In this document: positions 13,385 to 23,800 of the stretch, one piece after another
Position numbering within the stretch: position 1 is the first letter of the stretch
How the letters are laid out: each line of letters begins with the position of its first letter
From: Wuchereria bancrofti
Lineage: Eukaryota > Nematoda > Chromadorea > Rhabditida > Onchocercidae
DNA length: 64,000 nucleotides
Direction: 5' to 3'
Assembly: GCA_005281725.1 (NCBI GenBank)
Contig: SSBO01000001.1
Span: 4,014,399-4,078,398 of the forward strand
Made by a program: the position numbers and the translations under genes
Notes under the pieces: model-generated
Databases searched by the model: none
What the model was told of the DNA's origin: nothing
The model's input: only the letters and a program-made list of their open reading frames with translations

Positions 13385-13552
13385 TGTCGCGTTTGTTTTT
13401 TGTTTGCCGGTGGGAGGGGAAGCGTTTTTGGTACGGAATTGTGTACGGAATTTGTTATCGAGAGTGAGGGGGAAGACGAGGTAAGTACAAGAGGTGGGGT
13501 GTTGTGGATGTCATGAATGTCATAAATATATTATATTATTAAGGGTGCTGTG
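13385..13552 (+). promoter_or_regulatory. TMED2 promoter and 5' UTR with likely UTR intron
   Basis: This stretch is clearly richer in G than its surroundings (for example GGTGGGAGGGGAAGCG and GAGTGAGGGGGAAGACGAG). It holds a strong donor GACGAG|GTAAGT at 13481 and an acceptor TTATTAAG|G ending at 13543, giving a plausible 63-bp intron in the 5' leader. The coding ATG follows at 13553. The interpretation as a leader with a spliced UTR is inferred from base composition and splice signals only. Confidence 0.5.
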
Positions 13553-15073
13553 ATGTTGATCAGATTCTTGTTGACTGCTTACTGTGTGATGGAATCGGCT
13601 GCTTATTTCATACACATTGATGCGAACGAGGAGCAATGTTTTTTCGATCGTGTAAGGGTTGGCACTAAGATGGGTGTGGTATTTGAAGTTGCTGAAGGCG
13701 GATTTTTGGATATTGATGTGAAGGTTCTCTTTTACAGCTTCGGTTGCTTGCAAAATTAGCTAGAGCAACTTCTCAATTGCTGTCTTTATTCTCTGAATAA
13801 CACAACAAGTGCAGAATTTTTGTTTATAATTATTGGTCATTTGTATCATTTAATATTAGCACAGTTGCTGTAGAATCGACCAGCGATGCAGGATTTCCAG
13901 CGCCAAAAGCAGTGTGTCCAATCTTTCGATAGTTTGCAGTTCTTAGATGGAAATTTCGAGAAATAATTTTGTTTAATGAATTTTAAGGATGATCCTCTTT
14001 TTAGATTATTGGCCCTGACAACAAAGAAATCTACAGAGGAGAACGTGAAAGTTCGGGTAAGTATACCTTTGCCGCACATATGGATGGGCCCTATACGTAT
14101 TGTTTTGGAAATCAGATGTCAACAATGACTCCAAAAGTGGTCATGTTTTCAATGGAGATTGCACAACCTGGACAACCGATACTATCGGAAGCAGGACAGG
14201 GCAATGGTAATGATTCTTCAGGTAGAATGTTGCTTTCGGTTCCTTTGATATTATTTCCTTCCATGACAGGTGTATGTATTATATCTATTATCTGATATCT
14301 AATTTAGTAATGCCATCTTTTTCTTTAAGGATTATACAGAGACTGACTTTTTAGCGGACAGTCTTAAACTGGAAGAAATGGTACGGGAACTATCATCGGC
14401 ATTGACATCTGTCAAGCATGAGCAGGAATATATGGAGGTACGGGAGCGGGTACATAGGTCAAGTAAGTTTTTTATTGAATTTTCACTGAACTTCAGTTTA
14501 TTCAATTTTTAAAACATCATATTGCAGGAAATCTGAACTAACCAACGCATAAAATTGAACCGGTTATTCGACCGATTTTTTGAGACAAGTATAGTGTTGA
14601 GAAAAGGATTTTACGTTTTCTAGATTCGATTCTTTTTGAAGTAAATAAGGTGAGAAAGAGATGAGATATAAAGAATTCGAAGTTTTACATAAGTTTGGAG
14701 CAGTCAGCGCTTATATTTTAGCTTGAATTTTGGTCAAGAAGATATCTGCTTTATCCCTTACCATTTGTAGGTGCTAATATTACTTTGTTGGTTATTGCAT
14801 GTAGGTGAGATTTTCTTCTCGTCTTCAAATGAAATACCTCCATATGTGCTTAGTAATCAGGTGTATTTCATTATCGCTACTTTTCTGTAGCATTTGTCTG
14901 CTACAGAAAAGTACTTCTTGATTTGCTTCAATAAAATTTGTTTTTCAGTAAATGAAAACACAAATTCAAGAGTGGTTTTATGGGCTATCTTCGAAGCTGT
15001 GGTCCTTGCTTCGATGACCGTTGGACAAATATTTTACTTAAAACGATTTTTTGAAGTTCGCCGAGTTGTATGA
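13553..15073 (+). CDS. sel-9/TMED2: p24 family cargo receptor TMED2 (SEL-9 orthologue)
   Basis: A type I membrane protein of COPII/COPI vesicles that helps select cargo in ER-Golgi transport. Four exons: 13553-13723, 14005 to 14238 or 14271, 14330-14462 and 14949-15073. A signal peptide is followed by the GOLD domain with the family's paired cysteines (EEQCFFDRV and YTYCFGNQM). Hallmark stretches are [33 protein letters not shown] and [12 protein letters not shown] coiled-coil segment ends in [16 protein letters not shown]. The last exon encodes one TM helix and the cytosolic tail [12 protein letters not shown], with the diaromatic COPII signal and a basic pair. The end of exon 2 is uncertain: two in-phase donors exist, and either makes the linker before the coiled coil longer than in vertebrate TMED2. 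The ATG at 13553 is the only suitable start before the hydrophobic leader. Confidence 0.95.
14878..14913. other. Perfect 15-bp hairpin in TMED2 intron 3
   Basis: Arms 14878-14892 and 14899-14913 are exact reverse complements (the left arm contains CTTTTCTGTAGCA) around a 6-base loop. It sits about 35 bases before the last exon, so in RNA it could fold next to the acceptor. Function unknown. Confidence 0.85.
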
Positions 15074-15784
15074 AAGTAAACAGCTTATTATTAGAAATTA
15101 TCTAAGAGTATTCATTCTCAAGCAACTCATATGAAAGCAGTCCCTTATCTATGCTTTATTGGATCATCATTGCCGATAAAAGCTTTCAGTAAACATCGTA
15201 CAACTTGTAGTGGGGTGGTTTTTGTAACTCTGAATTGAAAGTTGTCTAAAAGCAGATATAATTGAAAAGAAAGCTTCTCCAAATATTTTTGCGCGAAAGC
15301 TCTTCCCGTCAAATGACTTGTAATCATTGAAGAAAGATTAAATCTAATGAGTATTCAACTAAGGTCACTACTATCTTGATGGTTAGTATTTCGATAGTGT
15401 CAACACTGGTCATTCGATTTTTAATATTTTTCTCATCACCTTAATTTTGTAATTAGATTGAGTTAGGCACCGTTTCAAACAATATGTCAGGACAGGAACA
15501 ATTTATGGTTCACCATTGTTTTTGTTGTATTTCTAGTTCATTAAATTGCTCTGTTATAAATGAGAATGGAAGATGGAAAAAAGGTAAAATGTGCTGAATA
15601 GGTATTATGCACAAAAATTTCGGTTTTTCGTAAATATAATATAAGGGTCGGAAACACGAAATTGGTGTGCTGATAATGTTAGTAGTTTTCAGTTCAATAT
15701 GTCGACTTTTGTCTTAATGGATTTACCATTCTAAACTTTGAAGACATCGAATATTTGTAATGGGAGAATAGGATTTTCCTTATT
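15074..15784. other. Convergent 3' flanks of TMED2 and the kinase
   Basis: About 710 bp lie between the TMED2 stop and the kinase stop. Both genes end here in tail-to-tail orientation, so this should hold both 3' UTRs and polyadenylation signals. No coding exon or RNA gene was recognised. Confidence 0.6.
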
Positions 15785-18511
15785 TTACTTTCTCTTTAAT
15801 ACTTTTAGTTTGTTGTGAATTTCAGCGAATGATGGTCTTTCACTAGGTTCCGTTTTCCAGCATCGATAAACAAGCTTTGATATAGCCGATGGTGCTGTCT
15901 AGAAATAAGTAAAGTACAAGATTAGATTGATCAATGATTTGATTTAGATCTTCATAAAGTTTGTATGATTAGACCAGAAAATTTTGTGGTATTAATGAGT
16001 TAGGATGGTTTCATTAATGAGATTCTTACCGGAAAATGATTGGGAAAACAAGTTAAAAATCTTTCTCTTTAAACAGTCTAAGTTCTACGTGAAAAAGCCT
16101 TTTTTTTCATCCCGTAAAGCAGACATTTGTATAATAAATATGATTGACTTTGATCGAACTCACTTTCGGCATTTCCATTCGATAGTTCTGAACAACAATT
16201 TTGGCTCGTGTCTGAATGTTTGATAAGCCTGGATATGGTTCCTTACCGTTCGCGTACACTTCCCAAACCTAATAAAATATGATAATTTTTACGAGAAAAT
16301 TGGTTTGAATTTGACATTGGTTTGAATTTCCATAATGAAATTTGAATCCATACTGTTGTAGATTTGAAAATAGCTTACCAACACACCGAAGGACCAGACA
16401 TCGGTTTTGGACGAGAATATACGTTGTTGCATGGTCTCTGGAGCAAGCCATTTCATTGGAACCTGACATTTGGTTGACAAATATGTTTTATTTTAAGCTA
16501 TATTAAATTAATGCCTTCTGGTACCTAGGAATCTCGAAGTTTTGATTAGTGTAAAGATACTTTTTCTAATTTTCCGTCATGAATGATTCTTCGTTCATCA
16601 GACATACCAAAGTCACTTATTTTTACTTCCAGTTGCTCTGATAACAAGCAATTCCTTGCCGCTATATCTCTGAAATTTACTACACTTTTGTTCTGATAAA
16701 ATATTTGTGAAAGCATTGTTTAACGCATGTCGTTATATATGTAATACGCATGCAGCGATATATTTCAAGGGAAAAACGCGTTATTATTAAGCTAATTGAA
16801 TCACTCTCATTGTAGAACAGGAAATCAAGTTAGATGGTTGATCTGAGAACATTTAGTGATAGGAAGTTAGAAATCAACGGCAAACCTGTGGATGCAGCGT
16901 CTTGATTCTAAATATGCAAGGCCGGCACTAGCTTCTGTAGCAAAACGTAGTTTCAGATCTAAGTTCACAGGTACATTTTTCCTAAGGTAACTGAGCATTG
17001 AACCTTCTGAAAAATACACATTTTCAGTTGAAGCATATCTGGATTTAGGTTATCACATTGGGTAAGCAGTAGCTCTTAGGAATTTGGGAAATATCAAAGT
17101 TTACCGGGACACAGCTCCATGATAATCATTAACGGGTTTTCGTATACCATAACACCCATAATTTTCACCACATTGGGATGAGAAAATTTGCGCATTATTC
17201 GAGCTTCCTTCATGAATTTAAGTCGTGTCTGCCGAGAGGCCTCTTCTCGCATCGTTTTTACTGCCACATCAGTTACTTTGTTCATTTGTACATATTGTGC
17301 TAGATATACCTATAGTAATTCATAGCCTCTTAAACTAAATTAGACTGTTACTTCGTTGGAACATTCGCAGATTGCTATACAATGAAAGGGAAGTATTATT
17401 TGAAATTTAAAATGGCGAGCAGTATTAGTTATGAAGGAACGTGCACAAATGAGATTACGAACCTCGTTTGCCAAGAAAGCTCCATAGATTACACTTACTG
17501 ACTTCCTTGATGTTGCTAACAGTTAAGCATAAATGCTTTCTCTATCGTTTGTCATTACGCTAGTGGTTATGTAATAGGCATGAGAACTCTATATAATTTG
17601 TAATAAAAAAAAAGCATTTATAATGGCGTCAGTAAATATTAAGTATAAAAATCAGGTGGTATTATGCATTTTTAAAACAATGTTAAATAGGAAGACTTTC
17701 AAATTTCAAGCAAAATGAACAACCTCGCCAAAGGCTCCTTCACCTAGCTTCCTTTGCAGTTGAATCTCGTCATGTTCCAAAAGCCATGGTTGTCGACCGA
17801 TTCCATTAATAAGCTTCGCATGACTACCCGCAGATATTGGAGTTCCTGTTGTTTTGTGCCAGTTAATCAAATCATGCACTGTTTTCTCCTAAATTATTAG
17901 TTGTTTGTACAATCTAGTAGTTAACAATGCAATCCATTAAAAGCATGAAATCTTTTTCTTCATTTAATATAAATAAAAATTACTTTCCAGGAGCAACAGG
18001 CAAATTGAAAGAAAAGAAACTTTGTGGGTCTCAAAGTAATAGTAGCCGGTTTCGTCCTGATTGACCACAAAATGCAATATTTGTTTGTTCCATCTTACTG
18101 ATAAAGCGAGGATGATTTGACCGGAAATTTTAACAACTCTTCTGTTAATTTTATGGAAACCCGAACATTACTAAAACTTTTGCCCTGATTTTTTTAGGTC
18201 ATCATCCATTATGTGAATTTATCATAACTACATGCTTTGAAATAAAAGTTCAACTTAAACTCACATACGTTATGTGAATTTAACATCCTGAAGGCGATAA
18301 AAGTAGCAGGAAGCAAAAAAAATTGTTTTGCGCCGACTGAGAAATTATTTTCTAATTATATATTTTCGGATAAGTGATTACCATCTTTGTCTGTTTTGCG
18401 AATGACAAAATCGCCCTCCTCTTTGAGTAATGGATCAATGTCAGCGTGTGGGAGAAATCCATGATAGAAGGTTCGCTGAAGTTCGTTATTCAGCTCTATT
18501 GAGTCATCCAT
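15785..18511 (-). CDS. SH2-containing non-receptor tyrosine kinase (Fes/Fer-like)
   Basis: Nine exons on the minus strand, in reading order: 18511-18382, 18136-18021, 17888-17724, 17309-17105, 17006-16886, 16669-16561, 16462-16379, 16268-16164 and 15898-15785. They sum to about 382 residues. The ATG at 18511 starts a short N-terminus, then an SH2 domain ([14 protein letters not shown], then GDFVIRKTD with the phosphotyrosine-binding Arg, then [18 protein letters not shown]). The kinase domain is complete: GEGAFGE loop, DVAVK lysine, FMKEARIM helix-C Glu, HRDIAARN, DFG, WLAPE and [10 protein letters not shown]. This short SH2-kinase layout without an F-BAR domain is typical of the expanded nematode Fer/Fps-like group, many of which are germline or sperm kinases. 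The activation loop ([20 protein letters not shown]) contains no Tyr. The SH2 splice at 18136 uses a weak acceptor; the stronger one at 18141 breaks the frame. Confidence 0.92.
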
Positions 18512-18847
18512 CTTCTGCTTCCTTTTAAAACGGAAGTGATAAGAATTAAAACGGAAGTGATAAGAAGCAACTGTATAGCAATGTCTGACCAATATACAAT
18601 AAACTATGAAATGATTTTACATATTTACAGTAACAGCAGAAAGTTCGCCTTTACTGGCAGTTCTGTGGCCGACGAGAAAGGAAGGCAAGAACGCGGACAA
18701 TATTTATTATCACGCATTTCCATTAATATTGAATAATTCTCCTCACTTACGTGAACTTTACATATCTAATACTTAACACTACGAACTATTTATTATGCGT
18801 ATCCGACCTGCACCGTTTCATTTATTCGTTTACAAAGCACGGTCGAC
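18512..18847. promoter_or_regulatory. Shared divergent promoter with tandem ETS-like sites
   Basis: This 336-bp gap separates the start codons of the kinase (-) and the RING protein (+). An exact 21-base direct repeat occupies 18525-18545 and 18546-18566; each copy contains ACGGAAGTGA, which matches the ETS-family core CGGAAGT. It lies 14 bases upstream of the kinase ATG, so it may also be in the kinase leader. A role as a bidirectional control element is inferred from position. Confidence 0.55.
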
Positions 18848-20800
18848 ATGACTGTGTGTTCAATCTGTTTGGAGTGTAAGCAACCGAATGAGATGCAAAG
18901 GCTACCTTGTTCACATATGTTCTGCAGAGGCTGCATATCGAAATGTTCAGCGTCACAGCTTTGTCCCCTTCCTTGCTGCACTTATATACGTCATGTGAAC
19001 GTCATCATCGATGAAGCGGATGAGGTAATAACCTATGAATCTATAAAATAGTAATCAGTGAATACCTTCGATCATGTAAATGTGAAAGGTGACAGGACGC
19101 AAAGTAGGCAATTCAATCTATATGGTGCAAAAAAACTGCCTATTGCTTTATTATCTTATAGTCTCTTGAACTGGATATATGACTTAGATCCAGATCCTAC
19201 TTGGCTAAATGTATCAGTAATATTGATTTTGTTGACGAAATATATTACCATGAGTTCTAAAAATTCGCCTAATTTATCTGCATTAGTCTGAGAATGAGAG
19301 CAAAACTTACCACTTCAATCGAATAATACAGATTTTAATAGAATCATGATCACCTAACAAAAATTCCTGGCGCGATAGCATAATGCAGAAAGGAAGTAAT
19401 GTTTTTTCAGGGTGATGAAGAGATACAAAAGATATCATTTGGGCAAAAACTACCATCAATGCTGCAGCTCGAAGAGCGACAACGGTGTGATGGCAGAAAA
19501 GGTTCTCTTTTTAGAATTTTATCTAGCAAAATTATTGGTGAAACTCATCAAACGCTTCATCCATATTAACAAGAACAGCCTAGTTTACCTGACACTATGA
19601 CCTTGAATGAGTGAAACTATTGATCAATCAAGCTACACTAGATAACCCCTAAATTAATCTGATGCATATTTCTGACCTCTAACTGAACTCTTTCTGAAGG
19701 TGCATTTGCATGCGTGAATTCGGCACGCATGACGTTGATGGATTGTCGTCACCGTCTCTGCTTCGATTGTCTAACATCGCGCATTAATGTCGCCATTGCA
19801 GCTCGTTGGTTTTTTGTCCTCAGTTTTAAATTGCACCACACTGATTAATTCTAAAGCTTGATGTCTTTACAAAGTCCTTTTAAAATGAAAACGAAAAAAA
19901 CTTCATTTTTGCATAGTTGCAGAAGAGCTGCCATACTGCCCCATATTTCGATGTGCCAATCGACTCACTAAAAACGAAATTGCAAAAATATTTGAGCGCG
20001 CACCACATATGCGTCAAGTTTGTGCTAGGTTGATTGAAGCAAGTCCTGATGACTCGCCTGAGGAACCTCCAGTGATTTTTCTTTTCCCATTTCCAATTAC
20101 TTTAAAGAACTTAATAATTTTCATTATCTCTATAAGCAATGTAATTCAATACTTGAAACTTGAATTAAACTTTACTATTCATTCAGTTCGTCTGAAACTT
20201 CATAAAAGAGATGAGTAATTAATTAATTTAAATGCTAAAAAAGACCTAAATGTTTTAATTTAATTTAAATTATTTAGTCATTTAGGGCAAAGATGAATGT
20301 ATGTTTTTCTGTTCCGTCTATCAATCGGAAAATAGTACAAAGCCGATAATATTTCCTTTGGCATGTACAGTTTTCGATATGGTCAGTGCCATGGTACAGG
20401 TTCAAAGATTGACAAAAAATCGTAGTGCGAATAACATTGGTATTTACATCCGAACGATAGTTGCAGGTTTGCGCTTTCATTGTTAACTCTAGATTTTTAT
20501 TTAAATATAAAAAAACTTGGGTTGGATTCAAACTGACATATGATAATAGTTCAATGTATCATAATAATATTGCAACTAGGGGTCCACTTAACTGCTGTTG
20601 TGTCACGTTTTATGATAATTTCGATGTTCTCCCATTTAAGTCTCAAGTGACCTCTTTCAGGTAAACCAAAGTACGATCCAGTAGATGTAAAAGCAATGAC
20701 GAAGAAGAAAATCGGTGAAACGGATTTTCACGACCGCACGCATTTTGTGCTGGACGTTGATAATGAGCTCAAAATAATGAATATTTCAAATAATAATTGA
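18848..20800 (+). CDS. Small RING-type zinc-finger protein, probable E3 ligase
   Basis: Six exons join in phase: 18848-19024, 19411-19501, 19700-19804, 19923-20071, 20286-20466 and 20661-20800, giving about 280 residues. Exon 1 starts directly with a RING-HC finger: CSICLEC, then LPCSHMFCRGC, then CPLPCC, which fits C3HC4 spacing. Exons 3-4 encode a second, RING-like set of ligands: MDCRHRLCFDCL followed by LPYCPIFRC. Its first Cys pair is non-canonical. The C-terminal third (exons 5-6) is unfamiliar, with several Cys and a charged tail ending in MNISNNN. RING proteins usually recruit E2 enzymes for ubiquitin transfer; that role is inferred here. The exon 3 donor is chosen for phase (GCTC|GTTGGT) and is weak. 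Divergent from the kinase gene. I cannot name an orthologue. Confidence 0.75.
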
Positions 20801-23800
20801 AAATAAAATCTATCAAAATTTGCTTGAACTACGAATTCCCATATATATCATTTTTTTTTTCATGGCAGTAGACATAAATGAAATAACCAAAAAGCAAAAT
20901 AGAGCTTGTCATGAAATTACAAAATAAGTAAAAATATTCGTCTCATAAAGAAGATGTTAATGTCAAATCTCAAATACATAGGAAATACTTCTTTCAAAAA
21001 CCAAACATTTGATCCTAGTTGTTTAGGCTTTTTCACTTGGCCATTTGTCATTTTTTTTTCTTAGCACATAATTGAAAGTAAACAAGAAGTTTTCGAATGA
21101 AATATTTAGAAGCTTATTTAGCTTTTTGTAACCTGAGGTATTTAAAAGTAGATAAATTTTATGGCAGTTTAGTCCGGTAGTTTGATGAAGAATTGATTTA
21201 AATTTAAATCCGAACTAGAATTCAGATTCGTTTTGTAAATACGAACCAAAAAAAGGCCATTCGCTTGTAATTACCAATGGGCAAGTGGCCATGACCGCTG
21301 TTGCGTAATTACGGATTCGCGCGGAAACCCTCCGATAATTAAAATCTGCATAACAAACCTATCAGTGCCAGCTTGCATGCCAACTATTAAACATCTATCG
21401 ATTTGATTTACTTTATTTAAAAACAAATTTTCTGAATTGGGTAATGCCTCTAAAGGAAAAGCTGTATGTGCTATGATTAAATATTAAACAATTGACAAAT
21501 CTTGTTGGTGAAGGAGGTTTAATTTTTTCATTCATTTATAAGAAGTAAAGATTATTTCGGTTTTAAACGGAAAGTAAATTTCATGTTACTACGATCAATA
21601 AACCAATTAACCATCTTAAAAAATAAATTTCAATCACTTTTTAATCATTTTCAATGTACGTAAGGTACCATTTAAAATTTTAATCTAGTCTTGAACCAAT
21701 CATCTGTCATGAAGGCATTGTTTGCACCTTGAATTTTGAAAGTTTGACAGGATTATAAATAAAAAGAACCGCATGCCCCGTGAATCAATATTCTTGATAT
21801 GTGAGCTAGCTTTTTTGATGAACTTTTTTTTCTAGCTGATCAATTTAGAAAATGTAAAAAGACTGATAAAATGAGGATAACCTGACCAGTCGTTTTATGA
21901 CATTACTACCACTGTTGCTATTATACCAAGATTTTAGCTCTTCTTACTTTCTAATTTCACTTTTCTACTTTTTTCCAGGCATGAACTAACGTACAACATC
22001 AATTAGAAAAAAATTTTTTGCTACAAAAAATAATATAATAGTAGCTCCTGTTCAGTGAGTTGACCTTTACAAAAAGTACATTGACTCTAAGTCTCTTCTT
22101 CGCCATCAGACACTCGTTTTTCTTATATGGTGTTTTCTTTCATATGATTTTTTTATATGGTTTTTATTTAAAAGATTAAATAGTGTCTAAAAACTGTAAA
22201 TCACTCATTTTATATTAATGATCGATCCTCGTATATTTGACGCTTAAACAAAGTATTCTGTACATCAATGTTTTGCTTTTACAGTTCATGGAGACTAGTG
22301 TACCTCGATGTGACGCTTTGGTATTCATGTCGCGATAATATCTGTGATAGGCTTTTTTCTTAAAATGTTCATTTCAAACCCAATCGACTATTTTGTCTAG
22401 ACACGTGCTCCATTTTTTGAACATTCTGGAATAGCAATGGCTTACGGGAAAATATAAAGCAATTTTTGTCTTCGCAAATTTCTTAGCAAGTAATTGGAAA
22501 TTTGATGCTATCGCCCCAAAAGAATCATTCTTTTAAAATAGCAAACAAATTTAAGACCTTATGCTCTTAACTTGGACTCAATAAATAATTATACGTAGAA
22601 TCCAGAGTTGAAATGCAGGATTTAAAAGTCCATGAGTTGCTTATTTCAAAGATACCAGAATACTGAAACGACTAACATATTTTATTTCTAGGACATTTTA
22701 TAAAAATCTTACAAAAATATGCTTTATTTATCCATGACATTATCTTGTTTCGGTTTTTTTTTCCCATTACTTTTAAATGCACCGAAGAAGGTCCTTTTGT
22801 ATCAGGATGAACATTTGAGCCACTTTCAGTCAGGAACTTTAAAATTCTATGGACAATCAGTTTAATATTTTGAATTTCCTTTGTCTGACACCATATTTTA
22901 AACGACATGTTTCTTCCATTTCCCCTACCTGTCCATAGTCATGTGGTTGTTTGTGGATAATTTGACCCTGACAAAATAACAATGACGATAGAAATTGCCG
23001 CCGTTTCACCCTCTGTCCCATACTTTCACTCTTTCATGTACTAATAATTGATTTTTGAAGGAATTGCAAGATTTACAGTAATTGAGGAATTGGAGGAAGT
23101 TGGAAGAGGACTGAGAAAAGATCAATCAAGGTAAAAGGGTAATGTTACCGTTGCTATTTCCGGTACAGTGTACTGGGTAGAAAGATACTACTGCATCAGT
23201 TTTCTCATCACCATTTCTAAGATTTTCATAAATTTCAAAGTCTAAAAGTGTCTTTTTCCACTCAATTAAACTTTCAACATTTAAATCTTACTTTTTTCAC
23301 GTAGAAAGTTTAAGAATGACCTTCAATTGCGTCTCGAGGATAAACATCTGTAGAAATGAAACACAATTATAAATTAATGAAATCAATCATTTAAAGAATA
23401 TTACACATATAATTAGAATAGAGGACACTCCTTTAACATAATTATTGATTTCAATTCAAACCTCTTTTTCACAACAGACCCATACTATTCCACCGGTATT
23501 GCATAACACGAAGTGCCAATTGGTTCTGAGTAAGTTTTAAGCTAATTTGAGTCTTATGGTAAGCATAAAGACCAGTATTATTTGATTGAATTTATCTCAA
23601 GTTAACCACACCAAGACAATAAACTACAAAAAATCCTCACGGGCCATTCACTTTTCAATTTTATTAATTTTCTCAACTTACTCAATTCGCTCTAAACGGT
23701 ATAATTAACCATAACAGATACTTTCGTACACTTTCAAGATCAATTTAAATAAATCCAAGCTAATATATAGCTTATTACAACAAAAACCGTGAACATACGT

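Noticed and set aside
15145..15327. Minus-strand frame between TMED2 and the kinase
   Set aside because: Lies in the convergent 3' flanks, matches nothing, and cannot be joined to the kinase gene.
18021..18141. Apparent frameshift in the SH2 domain of the kinase
   Set aside because: The obvious acceptor at 18141 breaks phase, but the nearby AG giving exon start 18136 restores the frame and a normal SH2 sequence.
22672..22908. Minus-strand 78-codon open frame in the gene desert
   Set aside because: Reasonable amino acid mix but no domain, and no neighbouring exon found; left as unsupported.
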